DNA of 64,000 bases, taken from NCBI RefSeq assembly GCF_030678915.1, contig NZ_JAUUTZ010000012.1, positions 87,053-151,052 of the forward strand, read 5' to 3'. Shown piece by piece: positions 26,256-35,491 of the stretch (its first letter is position 1; every line of letters begins with the position of its first letter). The notes under the pieces are model-generated. The model made no database searches. It saw only the letters and a list, made by a program, of their open reading frames with translations, and was not told where the DNA came from. This stretch comes from Paracoccus wurundjeri (GTDB lineage: Bacteria; Pseudomonadota; Alphaproteobacteria; Rhodobacterales; Rhodobacteraceae). The translations under genes and the position numbers were made by a program.

Positions 26256-27569
26256 TCAGCCGTAAAGCAGATTTGGAATGTACAGCGCGATGCCCGGGAT
26301 CAGGATGATCAGCAGAACGCCCAGCAGCGTCACCAGAACATAGGGAATGACCGAGCTGTAGATGTCGCCCATGGTGACGCCCGGCGGCGCAACGCCTTTC
26401 AGATAGAACAGGTTGAACCCGAATGGCGGCGTCATGTAGCCCACTTCCATCATGATGATGAACAGGATGCCGAACCAGATCGGATCGAAACCCGCTTCGC
26501 GGATCACCGGCAGGAAGACCGGCAATGTGATCAGCATGATGCCGACCGGGTCGAGCACCATCCCGAACAGAAACAGGATCATCAGCATGAACAGAAGGGC
26601 GCCCCATTTCCCGCCGGGAATGAAGCCCATCAGGTTCGACATCATGCTTTGCGCCCCCAATGCGGTATAAGCCGCCGAAAAGGCATGCGCCGCAAAAAGG
26701 ATCCAGATGACAAGTGCGGTCAGGCGCAATGTGGCGATCGAGGTATCATGGATCACACGCCATGAAAGCTGGCGATTCACCAATGTGGCGACAAGCGCGC
26801 CGAAAACGCCGATGGCGGCGGCCTCGGTGGGTGTCGCATAGCCTCCGAAGATCGCGCCAAGCACGATGGCGACGATAAGGATCGGAAGGATCACGGCCTT
26901 CAACGAACGAAGCTTTGGCCCCCAACCCGCGCGTTCTTCCCGGGGCAGGGCGGGGCCCAGCTCGGGCTGAAGCCAGCAGCGGACCCCGATATAGATCGAA
27001 ACAAGTACGAACAGCAGCAGCCCCGGCCCAATTCCCGCCGCGAAAAGGCGTCCGACAGAAACCTCGGTCAGCAGCGAATAAAGCACCATGAGGATGGATG
27101 GCGGAATCAGGATGCCCCAGCCTCCGCCCGCATTGATGGCGCCCAATGCCAGTTTCTTGTCATAACCGCGTTCAAGCATCTTGGGCAGCGCGATGGTTCC
27201 CATGGTCACCACAGCCGCGCCCGATATGCCGGACATGGCGGCGAAGATCACGCAGATCAGCACCGTTCCGATGGCCAGGCCGCCGCGCAGCCCGCCCCAC
27301 CACAGATGCATCATGCTGTAAAGATCGTTCGCGACCCCTGATTTCTCAAGCAATACGGCCATGTATACGAATAACGGGATGGCCATCAATGTGGGCGACT
27401 GCATCGTTTCCCACATTTTCGACGCCAGCAGGTAGAACCCTACGGAACCCATTTCGTAGTAAAGGAAAACGACCGAGATGCCGCCAAGAACGAAAGTCAG
27501 CGGCGATCCCAGAAGGATGAACAGCAGCAGCGCGCCGAAGAACAGGAATGTCAGGATCTCGACGCTCAT
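26256..27569 (-). CDS. dctM: TRAP transporter large permease DctM
   Basis: 437 aa with about twelve membrane segments, the ion-coupled import subunit of a TRAP system. Family signatures include GVANDLYSMMHLWWGGLRGG near residue 76, AAMSGISGAAVVTMGTIALPKM near 110, and LMILFLFGMVLDPVGIMLITLPVFLP near 335. The start overlaps the dctQ stop by four bases. Import is driven by sodium or proton gradients. The cargo is a carboxylate in most family members. The neighbourhood suggests an organic acid that is then activated by the CoA ligase. Confidence 0.93.
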   Translation of the reverse strand: MSVEILTFLFFGALLLFILLGSPLTFVLGGISVVFLYYEMGSVGFYLLASKMWETMQSPTLMAIPLFVYMAVLLEKSGVANDLYSMMHLWWGGLRGGLAIGTVLICVIFAAMSGISGAAVVTMGTIALPKMLERGYDKKLALGAINAGGGWGILIPPSILMVLYSLLTEVSVGRLFAAGIGPGLLLFVLVSIYIGVRCWLQPELGPALPREERAGWGPKLRSLKAVILPILIVAIVLGAIFGGYATPTEAAAIGVFGALVATLVNRQLSWRVIHDTSIATLRLTALVIWILFAAHAFSAAYTALGAQSMMSNLMGFIPGGKWGALLFMLMILFLFGMVLDPVGIMLITLPVFLPVIREAGFDPIWFGILFIIMMEVGYMTPPFGFNLFYLKGVAPPGVTMGDIYSSVIPYVLVTLLGVLLIILIPGIALYIPNLLYG

Positions 27570-28129
27570 GGATGTATCTCCTGTGTGTCCTGAGCATGAT
27601 CGCTACTGGCCGGGCTGCCAAAGATGTCATCTGGAACCGGCAGGCCCATAACGACCCGGATATCTGCCCAAAGACGGACAAGACCTTGCAGTAAAAGCAG
27701 AATTGCGGCGACCGGGATAAGCAGCTTCGTCGGCCAGAGAGGCGGATTCCAGATCGAGTTGGAACGCTCGAGCCTACCGATGGAATCCGAGGCGATGACC
27801 CATCCCTGCCACAGCAATATGCCTACGAAAAGCAGGAAGAGCGGCCATGTCAGGATATCCAGCAGCGCCTTGCGGCGGGCGCTTAATTTTCCGTAGAAGA
27901 TATCGACATTCACATGCGCCCGGTCGGCAAGAAGATATCCGCCGCCAAGGATGGCATAGCCTCCGAATATCAGCGTGGCGAGTTCCGAGGTCCAGATCGT
28001 TGGTCTGCCGATCAGATAACGCATGATCACGTCGATCAGCAGGAAGACGAACAGGAAAATCACCGCAAGCGAAACCCAACGTCCGATAAAGCGATTGATG
28101 CGCGTTACGGCGCGTGCCGCCTGAAACAT
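27566..28129 (-). CDS. dctQ: TRAP transporter small permease DctQ
   Basis: 187 aa with four membrane segments (about residues 17-37, 52-70, 90-110 and 135-155). It shows the DctQ features IDVIMRYLIGRPTIWTSELA and ADRAHVNVDIFY. It forms the inner-membrane complex with DctM, whose start overlaps its stop. The gap to the upstream binding-protein gene is 126 bp. The C-terminal tail (about 163-187) is polar and not conserved in type. Confidence 0.92.
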   Translation of the reverse strand: MFQAARAVTRINRFIGRWVSLAVIFLFVFLLIDVIMRYLIGRPTIWTSELATLIFGGYAILGGGYLLADRAHVNVDIFYGKLSARRKALLDILTWPLFLLFVGILLWQGWVIASDSIGRLERSNSIWNPPLWPTKLLIPVAAILLLLQGLVRLWADIRVVMGLPVPDDIFGSPASSDHAQDTQEIHP

Positions 28130-28255
28130 GGTTCAAGTTCCTTGTGCAAATTTGCTATGCGGGGGGCAGTCACCAGCCGCCCGATCCGTCATTTCCGGAT
28201 TTGTCCAGCCTTGCCGCCGGGCGCCGGTGACAGACCCGCACGCAGGCCCGCAAGA

Positions 28256-29317
28256 TCAGATGTAGCCCAGATCGGCCATGAGATTGCGGTAGATGTCAGC
28301 CGCTTTTCCGGCCATTTCGCTGCGCTGGCCTTCTGACTCCAATATTTCGCCCGACGCCTGCGCCAGCATTTCAAGCACTTCATCGGGCAGGGTCAGAACT
28401 TCCAGATTCTGGTTGGCCACGCCATCCGCAATCGCCAGTGCTTCTTCGTGCTGATACTCGGCGGTGCGAAGGAAAAATCGCGTTTCGATCGTGTCCATAA
28501 GCGCCGAGCGCAAATCGTCGCTTAATTCTTCCAACGCCTTCAGGTTGAACAGATAGGAATCCGTCGTCTGCGCAAGCACCGGTTTGTAGTGATATTTGCA
28601 CACTTCCCATAGCGACATGGATTTGGCACCGACCGCCGCGCCCCAATGCGCCCCGTCGACGACACCCGAGCTAAGCGCCTGATACAGTTCGGCGCCTGCG
28701 ATATATTGCGGAGCGGCGCCTGCGGCTGTCAGGAAATCCATCATCGCCCCGGCCGAGCGGATCTTGAGACCCTGGAAATCGGCGGCGGACTCGATCTTTT
28801 TGGATGCGGTCATCTCGACCGGCAGGACCTTTTCGGGCTTCAGCATGACGCCTTTCGGCGCCAGTTCTTCGTTCAGCAGCGCCTCGAGCCCCAGATTTTT
28901 CAGAGCATGCGAAAACTCCCACGCCTCCCTGAAGGTGCCGGGCATGCCATAGACGAAATTCGCGACCGTCGCCTGATCCTCGAAATAGGAAGCGGCCAGC
29001 GTTCCCATGGGAACCACGCCCTTGCTGACGAGATTGAAGATATCCGGACCCTTGGCGAACTCTCCCTCGCCAAGAAGTTCAAGCTTGAATGCGCCGTCGG
29101 TGCGTTCGGCAAGGGCGGCTGACATCGTTTCAAGACTGTCCGTGAAAGATGCCGATGCCTTGGGCCAGTGAGCCTGCACCCGCCAGGTCACCTCGCCGGC
29201 GGCCAAAGCCTTGCCGACAAGCGCCGGTGACGCAACCGCCGCAAGCGCTCCGCCGCGCAGCAATGCACGCCGTTTGATCCCTGCCGCTTTGGCGGAAACC
29301 TTATTGGTATATTTCAT
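28256..29317 (-). CDS. dctP: TRAP transporter substrate-binding protein DctP
   Basis: 353 aa periplasmic receptor. The N-terminus has IKRRALLRGGALAAVASPAL, a twin-arginine-like leader, with cleavage expected near Ala40 (KALAAGEV). DctP-family signatures include LKIRSAGAMMDFLTAAGAAPQYIAGAELYQALSSGVVDGAHW in pieces around residue 180, with an Arg in the position that clamps a carboxylate in this family. First gene of the TRAP operon; operator O3 lies 57 bp upstream. Confidence 0.92.
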   Translation of the reverse strand: MKYTNKVSAKAAGIKRRALLRGGALAAVASPALVGKALAAGEVTWRVQAHWPKASASFTDSLETMSAALAERTDGAFKLELLGEGEFAKGPDIFNLVSKGVVPMGTLAASYFEDQATVANFVYGMPGTFREAWEFSHALKNLGLEALLNEELAPKGVMLKPEKVLPVEMTASKKIESAADFQGLKIRSAGAMMDFLTAAGAAPQYIAGAELYQALSSGVVDGAHWGAAVGAKSMSLWEVCKYHYKPVLAQTTDSYLFNLKALEELSDDLRSALMDTIETRFFLRTAEYQHEEALAIADGVANQNLEVLTLPDEVLEMLAQASGEILESEGQRSEMAGKAADIYRNLMADLGYI

Positions 29318-29374
29318 CTTATCCTCCCGTTGGTTTCAATCCGGCTGTTTGCGCCGCCGTTATTCTTCATTCCC

Positions 29375-29388
29375 CTGACAAGTGTCCG
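29375..29388. promoter_or_regulatory. 6-2-6 palindromic operator O3 (dctP promoter)
   Basis: CTGACA-AG-TGTCCG, one mismatch from the other two copies. A minus-strand TTGACA lies at 29415-29410, 21 bases from the operator, so the placement matches O1 (23 bases) and O2 (26 bases), although the -10 itself is weak (TTCCCG). Confidence 0.65.
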
Positions 29389-29462
29389 GGAAGTTTCCGG
29401 CATGATTTGTGTCAATTTTATTATTGTATTTCATATAATTAACCTGTTATTGGCGGCGAATT

Positions 29463-30665
29463 TCAAAGAACTTCGAACAATCCCGCCGCACCCATGCCGC
29501 CGCCGACGCACATAGTGCAGACGACGTATCTGGCGCCGCGTCTTTTGCCCTCGATCAGGGCATGGCCGACCATGCGCGCGCCCGACATGCCATAGGGATG
29601 GCCGATCGAGATCGCGCCGCCATTCACGTTCAGCAACTCATCCGGGATTCCAAGAACCCGGGCCGAGTGAAGGACCTGACAGGCAAATGCCTCGTTCAGT
29701 TCCCACAGATCGATATCTTCCACCTGCAATCCGTGCAGCCGCAGCAAAGGGGGAACGGCATGGATCGGTCCGATGCCCATCTCATCCGGTGCCAGACCCG
29801 CTGCCATGACCCCAATATACCGGCCAAGCGGTTGCAGCCCCATCTTCTCGGCTTTCTTTGCTTCCATCAGGACCGAGGCTGATGCGCCATCCGAAAGCTG
29901 CGAGGCATTCCCGGCGGTGATATGCTTCCCTTCCCCGATGACCTGACCGTCCTTGAACACTGGCGAAAGGCGCTGCAAATCCTCCAGCGTGGTCTGGGGG
30001 CGGTTGCCTTCGTCGCGATCAAGTTCGACCTCGACATCCGAGACCTCGCTGGTTTCCTTGTTCATGACTTTCTTGACGGTTTTCAGCGGCACGATCTCAT
30101 CGTCGAACCTGCCGGACTTTTGCGCCTCGGCTGTGCGCTGCTGAGACCGCAAGGCATAGGCGTCCTGATCCTCGCGCGTGACCCCGTATCGCTCGGCGAC
30201 GATTTCGGCGGTTTCCAGCATGGTCATGTAAAGCGAGGGGAGATGCCGGTCGATCCACGGGTCGGTGCGGCGATCCTGACGCAGATTCTGGTTCTGGACC
30301 AGACTGATACTTTCAACGCCGCCACCGATGGCGATATCCATGCCGTCATGGATGATCTGCTTGGCCGCCGTCGCGATCGCCATCATCCCCGAGGCACATT
30401 GCCGGTCGATCGACATGCCCGCAATCGTATCGGGCAAACCGGCCCGGATGACTGCTTGCCGGCCGATATTGGCACCCGTGCTGCCCTGCTGGATGGCACA
30501 ACCGATGATGCAATCCTGTATTTCCGCCGGATCGACGCCCGCCCGGCTGACCGCATGGGACACTGCATGGCCGATCAGTTGCTGAGCCTGCGTATCGTTG
30601 AATGCGCCCCGATATGCTTTGCCAATAGGGGTCCGCGCAGTGGAAACGATTACGGCATCACGCAT
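29463..30665 (-). CDS. Acetyl-CoA acyltransferase (thiolase)
   Basis: 400 aa. The nucleophilic Cys90 is in DRQCASGMM, and the C-terminus has the catalytic His in [17 protein letters not shown] and Cys386 in [12 protein letters not shown]. The start at 30665 is preceded by GGGAGGCAAG; a longer frame to 31004 crosses the divergent gene's control region and is rejected. The reaction is thiolytic cleavage of a 3-ketoacyl-CoA (FadA/PhaA class). Next to the island it could supply the last step, for example cleavage of 3-ketovaleryl-CoA to propionyl-CoA and acetyl-CoA. It ends 74 bp before O3 and so may read into the TRAP operon. Confidence 0.93.
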   Translation of the reverse strand: MRDAVIVSTARTPIGKAYRGAFNDTQAQQLIGHAVSHAVSRAGVDPAEIQDCIIGCAIQQGSTGANIGRQAVIRAGLPDTIAGMSIDRQCASGMMAIATAAKQIIHDGMDIAIGGGVESISLVQNQNLRQDRRTDPWIDRHLPSLYMTMLETAEIVAERYGVTREDQDAYALRSQQRTAEAQKSGRFDDEIVPLKTVKKVMNKETSEVSDVEVELDRDEGNRPQTTLEDLQRLSPVFKDGQVIGEGKHITAGNASQLSDGASASVLMEAKKAEKMGLQPLGRYIGVMAAGLAPDEMGIGPIHAVPPLLRLHGLQVEDIDLWELNEAFACQVLHSARVLGIPDELLNVNGGAISIGHPYGMSGARMVGHALIEGKRRGARYVVCTMCVGGGMGAAGLFEVL

Positions 30666-30786
30666 ATCTTGCCTCCCATTCCTTTGCGGCGGCAGGGATT
30701 CGATGGCGGTACCGCCTAAATCCGTACCGGGCGCGATCCCAAGCAAGAATGCCCTGTCCGCTTTCCTGCATGGGTGTTTCGCTATG

Positions 30787-30801
30787 CAAAATGCCATTTT
30801 G
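30787..30801. promoter_or_regulatory. 7-1-7 inverted repeat between thiolase and quinone oxidoreductase
   Basis: CAAAATG-C-CATTTTG, perfect, in the 199-bp divergent gap. A TTGACA reading towards the oxidoreductase lies nine bases further on (30810-30815). It differs from the CTGACA operator, so a different regulator is implied. Confidence 0.4.
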
Positions 30802-30864
30802 AAAATCGTTTGACAAGATGTGCGCTTCTTTGGCCTATAGAGGCCGAAATGAAAGGAGCGCGAC

Positions 30865-31860
30865 ATGAGATCCATGCTGAGCCTTGAGCCGGGTGGGCCC
30901 GAAACACTTGCCCTGACCAGACAGACCATGCCGCAGCCCGGCCCGGATGAGGTGCTGCTTCGTGTTCGCGCCGCCGGGGTGAACTTTCCCGATACGCTGA
31001 TCATTCGCGACCTGTATCAGGTCAAACCTCCGCGCCCCTTCGCGCCGGGCGGCGAAGTTTCTGGCGAGATTGCGGCGATAGGTGAGGAGGTCAGCGGTTT
31101 TGTCGTCGGGGATCGCGTTCTGGCCCTGACCGGTCATGGCGGATATTCCACGCATGTCATTGCCAAGGCCGCGCGGACGGTCAGGATACCCGACCAGATG
31201 CCCTTCGATGAAGCGGCCTGCTTTCTGTTCACCTATGAAACATCGCATTACGCACTGAAGGATCGCGCACAGCTTCGGCAAGGAGAGACGCTTCTGGTGC
31301 TTGGCGCGGCAGGCGGTGTCGGCGCCGCGGCCGTGGAACTTGGCAAGGCGGCAGGGGCCCGGGTCATCGCGGCGGTTTCATCGCCGGAAAAGGCGAAATT
31401 CTGCCGGGACATTGGAGCTGACGAGACCATCATCTATCCGCGCGAGATGAATCGTGACGCGCAGAAGCAATTCTCGGATCAGATCAAATCGCTGACCGGC
31501 GGCGAGGGCGTGGATGTGGTCTATGACGCGGTGGGCGGGGATTATGCCGAACCGGCGCTGCGTGCACTGGCATGGAAGGGGCGCTTTCTGGTCGTGGGAT
31601 TTCCTGCGGGAATCCCCAGGATTCCGCTTAATCTTACCCTTCTCAAGGGATGCCAGATCATGGGCGTATTCTGGGGCGCAGCGGTTCGGCGCGAGCCGGA
31701 AGGTCACGCCGAGAATGTGGCAGAGCTGTTTTCGCTATATGCCGCCGGGCGGATAAAACCCCGCATCTGCGCGCGCTACCCGCTTGAACGGGCGGGCGAG
31801 GCGCTTGCGCTGTTGCAGGATCGGAAGGTGCTTGGCAAGGTCGTGCTGACCGTCGATTGA
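30865..31860 (+). CDS. NADPH:quinone oxidoreductase family (zinc-free MDR)
   Basis: 331 aa medium-chain reductase without zinc-ligand cysteines. The substrate domain is at about 1-125, then [21 protein letters not shown] (about 145-165) binds NADPH, followed by [20 protein letters not shown]. The C-terminus [16 protein letters not shown] is typical of quinone oxidoreductases. AAAGGAG precedes the start. Members reduce quinones or enoyl compounds, and some are enoyl-CoA or acryloyl-CoA reductases, which would fit the neighbouring acyl-CoA genes. It ends flush against the stop of the convergent histidine phosphatase gene with no spacer. Confidence 0.88.
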   Translation: MRSMLSLEPGGPETLALTRQTMPQPGPDEVLLRVRAAGVNFPDTLIIRDLYQVKPPRPFAPGGEVSGEIAAIGEEVSGFVVGDRVLALTGHGGYSTHVIAKAARTVRIPDQMPFDEAACFLFTYETSHYALKDRAQLRQGETLLVLGAAGGVGAAAVELGKAAGARVIAAVSSPEKAKFCRDIGADETIIYPREMNRDAQKQFSDQIKSLTGGEGVDVVYDAVGGDYAEPALRALAWKGRFLVVGFPAGIPRIPLNLTLLKGCQIMGVFWGAAVRREPEGHAENVAELFSLYAAGRIKPRICARYPLERAGEALALLQDRKVLGKVVLTVD

Positions 31861-32517
31861 TTACTCCAGATGCGTGGTGTCGTTGAATCGCCTTGCGATC
31901 ATCGTCTCGCCATGAATCACCAGCAGGCTGATCGATCCGTTATCGGCACGGTTGAACGCAAATGGCTTTGCGCCGGTGGCAATCGACATGGCCGCGCCGA
32001 TCACGCCGCCATGCACGAAAACCGCGACCCGCGAATCCGGATGCGCCGCCGCGATCCGTAACAATCCGCGCCGGACACGCATATGAAGCGCGTCGGTCGT
32101 TTCCGCGCCGGGGATCTCGCCCCATTCATGCCGCTGCATCGCTTGCAGATAGGCGGGATGTTTTTCGGTCGCGTGAAAGCGATATGCGCCTCCGTCCCAT
32201 TCCCCCAGACATACTTCACGAAGATCCGCCTCGATTCGGGGTTCCAGGCCCAGTGCCGCGGCCAGAGGTGCGGCAGTCTGATGGGTACGTTGAAGCGTGG
32301 TCACATAGATCGCCGCGATATTGCTGTTCCGAAGCCGCTGTCCCACGGCCCGCGCCTGCGCCTCGCCGTCCGGATGCAGTGCCGGGTCGCCGTGACCGTC
32401 CTTCAGCGGGAAGTCTTCGCCCCGCAGCGCGGGCATGGATTCGCCATGCCGGACAAGGAAAAGTTCCGCCGCGCCGGCAGGAGGCGCAAAACGGCTTTGT
32501 CGTGCTTCGTGGTTCAT
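31861..32517 (-). CDS. Histidine phosphatase (phosphoglycerate mutase-like)
   Basis: 218 aa from the second of two adjacent ATG (32517), which has the better spacing to AAAGG. The catalytic LVRHGE (His24) is followed by LQRTHQTAAPLA (Arg/His pocket), CLGEWDGG with the acid Glu, and FVHGGVIGAAMS with the second His. The family removes phosphate from varied metabolites or proteins. Which one cannot be told. It is convergent with the quinone oxidoreductase gene; the two stop codons are adjacent at 31860/31861. Confidence 0.85.
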   Translation of the reverse strand: MNHEARQSRFAPPAGAAELFLVRHGESMPALRGEDFPLKDGHGDPALHPDGEAQARAVGQRLRNSNIAAIYVTTLQRTHQTAAPLAAALGLEPRIEADLREVCLGEWDGGAYRFHATEKHPAYLQAMQRHEWGEIPGAETTDALHMRVRRGLLRIAAAHPDSRVAVFVHGGVIGAAMSIATGAKPFAFNRADNGSISLLVIHGETMIARRFNDTTHLE

Positions 32518-32828
32518 CATCGGCCTTTCGAATCTCGCATATCGTATTGCCCGGCACGCGGCAGGGCATGGCGCAGATGGCAGTTTATTGCAAGTTTTGC
32601 GCCCCTTGCCGTAACCCTTGCCCCATATATGGCGCGGATACCGCAAGTTTGATCCCTGATGGCCGTCATTCCGTTTGCGGGCTTGTCATGCATCCACTAT
32701 CCCATGCCAAAGGATGACATATTGCGGTCGGGCCAGCACCGTGCTTGTCTGGTTCCGCCGGGATATGCGCGGACAAAGCCTGGCTTTCCATGCGGGCGAA
32801 TGGCCACTGTGAAATAACGGAGACGAAC
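32518..32828. other. Non-coding gap between divergent phosphatase and ThDP-enzyme genes
   Basis: About 310 bp. It should hold promoters for both flanking genes. I see no convincing RNA gene, palindrome or repeat. The reading frames crossing it overlap the ThDP gene antisense and lack family features. Confidence 0.5.
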
Positions 32829-34526
32829 ATGCTGCAATCTTCCCAGACACCGGTCCGAAGCGGCGGCCAGATCCTTGTCGATCAACTTTTGATCCATGGC
32901 GCGGATACCGCTTTCTGCGTTCCCGGAGAAAGTTATCTGGAAGTGCTGGACGCGCTGCATGACGTAAAGGACCGTTTCACGCTGATCAACGCGCGGCACG
33001 AGGCGGGCGCAGCCGATATGGCCGAGGCGCATGGCAAGCTGACCGGAAAGCCGGGGATCTGCATGGTGACGCGCGGCCCGGGTGCCTGCCATGCCGCGAT
33101 CGGCGTGCATATCGCGCAGCAGGACAGCACGCCGATGATCCTGCTGGTCGGTCAGGTCGCCCGCGACACCACAGACCGCGAGGCGTTTCAGGAGATCGAT
33201 TACCGCGCCATGTTCGGCACCGTGGCGAAATGGGCCACGCAGATCGACGATGCGCGGCGCGTTCCCGAATATATGGCGCGGGCCTTTCGTGTGGCGACTT
33301 CGGGTCGCCCGGGCCCGGTTGTCATCGCCCTGCCCGAAGACATGCTGACCGATCGCGTCGCCGTGGCGGATGCGCGGCCCTATACCGCGACCAGCGCGGG
33401 CCTTGCCGCCGAATCGATCGAAGCGGTGAAGGCAGAGCTGAAAACCGCGAAACGCCCACTGATGCTGGTTGGCGGATCGGGCTGGACCGATCAGGCGGCG
33501 ATGGCGATCACCCGCTTTGCCGAGACGAACAATATTCCCGTGACTTCAGCCTTTCGCAGGCAGGACATCGTCGACAACCGTTCGGCATGCTATGCGGGCG
33601 ATTTCGGCACCTCGACCGGCCCGGATCTTTACCGGCATCTGGCAGAGGCCGACCTGCTTCTGGTCATCGGCGCGCGGCTGGGCGAGATGACGACCCGCGC
33701 CTACAGCACGCTGGATTCGCCAAATCCCGGCATCCGGCTGGTCCATATCCATCCTGATGCTGACGAGATCGGCCGCGTCTATTCCCCCGATCTGGGGCTG
33801 GCCGGAACCCCTGCCGTGGCGGCCGCCGCCCTGGAGGGCTGCGATCTTGGCCATGCCGATGACTGGGCCGAATGGTGCGCCACGCTGAATCGCGATTATC
33901 TTGCCGATACCGAGGCGCCCAATGGCGGCGACTGGGCGCTTGATATGGGTGTCGTGCTGGCGCAGCTTCGCGACAATTTGCCCGCCGATACCGTGGTGGC
34001 GATGGATGCGGGCAATCACAATGGCTGGCCGCAGCGATATATGCGCTATGGCCGTCCGGGCCGGGTTCTTGGTTCGACCTGCGGGGCGATGGGATATTCC
34101 GTGCCTGCTGCCGTGGCGGCCTCGATCGTGAATCCCGACCGGCTGGTGCTGTCCTTCGTGGGCGATGGCGGCTTCATGATGAGCGGGAACGAATTGGCCA
34201 CCGCCGCGCAATATGGTGCCTGTCCCATCGTACTGCTGTTCAATAACGGCATGTATGGCACGATCCGAATGCATCAGGAGCGGGAACACCCCGAGCGTGT
34301 TTCAGGCACGACCCTGCGCAATCAGGATTTCTGCCGCATGGCCGAAGGTCTGGGATGTTACGCCGAGCGTGTGACCCGGACCGAGGATTTCGCTGCCGCC
34401 TTTGACCGGGCGCGGGCAAGCGGACGTCCCGCTGTACTGGAACTGGTGACGGATCCGGAACAGATCTCGACACGGACGACGATCTCGGCATTGCGGAAAG
34501 CGGCAAAGGAGCGGCAGGCGGGCTAG
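32829..34526 (+). CDS. Thiamine-diphosphate-dependent enzyme, acetolactate-synthase-like
   Basis: 565 aa. The N-terminal Pyr domain has the activating Glu58 (INARHEAGAADMAEAHGKLTG). The middle domain follows (about 190-330). The C-terminal PP domain has the ThDP/Mg motif starting VGDGGFMMSGNELATA and ending LLFNNGMYGT (about 443-477). It resembles the large subunit of acetolactate synthase, but no regulatory subunit gene is near. A catabolic acetolactate synthase, sulfoacetaldehyde-type or benzoylformate-type decarboxylase is possible. The start at 32829 has GGAG seven bases upstream; an in-frame start at 32745 lacks support. The gene stands alone and ends in a hairpin with a T-run. Confidence 0.86.
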   Translation: MLQSSQTPVRSGGQILVDQLLIHGADTAFCVPGESYLEVLDALHDVKDRFTLINARHEAGAADMAEAHGKLTGKPGICMVTRGPGACHAAIGVHIAQQDSTPMILLVGQVARDTTDREAFQEIDYRAMFGTVAKWATQIDDARRVPEYMARAFRVATSGRPGPVVIALPEDMLTDRVAVADARPYTATSAGLAAESIEAVKAELKTAKRPLMLVGGSGWTDQAAMAITRFAETNNIPVTSAFRRQDIVDNRSACYAGDFGTSTGPDLYRHLAEADLLLVIGARLGEMTTRAYSTLDSPNPGIRLVHIHPDADEIGRVYSPDLGLAGTPAVAAAALEGCDLGHADDWAEWCATLNRDYLADTEAPNGGDWALDMGVVLAQLRDNLPADTVVAMDAGNHNGWPQRYMRYGRPGRVLGSTCGAMGYSVPAAVAASIVNPDRLVLSFVGDGGFMMSGNELATAAQYGACPIVLLFNNGMYGTIRMHQEREHPERVSGTTLRNQDFCRMAEGLGCYAERVTRTEDFAAAFDRARASGRPAVLELVTDPEQISTRTTISALRKAAKERQAG

Positions 34527-34530
34527 AACC

Positions 34531-34586
34531 TGTCGCACTGAACCGGAAACGCCGGTCATTTGCGCCCTGCGATGGCGGGGGCGCGG
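34531..34586 (+). repeat. Intergenic hairpin repeat, copy E (5' half only)
   Basis: TGTCGCACTGAACCGGAAAC, GCCGGTCATTTGCGCCCTGC and GATGGCGGGGGCGCGG in sequence match copies D and H, but the GGACCCCCGAGGTATTT tail is missing. It lies between the convergent ThDP-enzyme and RDD genes. Confidence 0.65.
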
Positions 34587-34593
34587 TGTTTTT
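34562..34593 (+). terminator. Hairpin with T-run after ThDP-enzyme gene
   Basis: GCGCCC (34562-34567) pairs with GGGCGC (34579-34584) around an 11-base loop, followed by GGTGTTTTT. It starts 36 bp beyond the stop and reuses the repeat's GC arm as an intrinsic terminator. Confidence 0.5.
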
Positions 34594-35491
34594 ATGGGCG
34601 GTGATCGGAAATCGGCCGGGCTTTGGCCGCAGGATTTTCGCTTTTCCCGGCGTGGAACTTGTTCTCGCGCGTGTCGCCGAACAGGTGCCTGCTTTCAAGG
34701 AATTCGCGCTGCTGACGGTAGAAATCCGACAGGAAATCCCAGTGATCCGCGGGGGATACCTGCCCCTCGAACCCGATCTTTTCGGCGATCGTCCGTGCAA
34801 CCGCATCAAGCCGGTCGGTCGCTTCCTGCGTATGAGGCGGTTCGCGCAGGATCTGTTCCAGGGTTTGCAGTTCAAAGCGGCCGTAAATGCCCAACTGTTC
34901 GGGTGTGAAGGTGAAATCGACCCGGTCTGACGGGTTCTGCACGGCCAGATCGGGCAACAGCACGGTCGCCGGCTGATCGACAACCAGCGTTCCGGCGATC
35001 ATGTCGCCCAGGCGCTGGTTGCGCTTGCTGAACAGCGGAACGCAAAGAACCGCGATCATCCAGAATGTCATGAAGGCCTTGCTTTCCGAGCCGATCAGAT
35101 CGCCACCGAACAGCACGACGATCGGCATGAAGACCTCGACCTCCTTCATCAGGTTCCGCACCACTATCTGATAAGCCGAAAGCCGCTTTCCATCGGCACT
35201 GATCACGCGGGTTTTCGTGATCCGCTTGCCCAATGTGCGCCCGTTCCAGACCAGTTCGGAGAAGATGTAATAGGGCGTGCGGACCAGGAAACTTAGCAGG
35301 AAGAACAGCGCGGCAAGAAAGGACCAGTCCCAGATTCCGGTGAAAATCATCAGCCAGAAGAACAGGATCAACCCGACATAGGTCAGCAGGATATCGATAA
35401 GCTGCCCGCCGAACCGTGCGCCGATCGAGGCAAGCGCAAAGCTGATCGGCACGCCTTCGGGCGGATGTATGGACAGGGTCTTGTTGCTCAT
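34592..35491 (-). CDS. RDD-family membrane protein
   Basis: 299 aa. The RDD domain (about 20-165) has the hallmark start ALASIGARFGGQLIDILL with Arg27 and Asp33, then NGRTLGKRITKTRVI and GDMIAGTLVV. Three to four membrane helices are visible. A soluble C-terminal region of about 130 residues is charged and lacks known motifs. It is the last gene of the seven-gene membrane operon and overlaps the SpoIIM-like gene by four bases. RDD proteins have been linked to ion or antiport functions, but no specific role is supported here. Confidence 0.88.
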   Translation of the reverse strand: MSNKTLSIHPPEGVPISFALASIGARFGGQLIDILLTYVGLILFFWLMIFTGIWDWSFLAALFFLLSFLVRTPYYIFSELVWNGRTLGKRITKTRVISADGKRLSAYQIVVRNLMKEVEVFMPIVVLFGGDLIGSESKAFMTFWMIAVLCVPLFSKRNQRLGDMIAGTLVVDQPATVLLPDLAVQNPSDRVDFTFTPEQLGIYGRFELQTLEQILREPPHTQEATDRLDAVARTIAEKIGFEGQVSPADHWDFLSDFYRQQREFLESRHLFGDTRENKFHAGKSENPAAKARPISDHRP

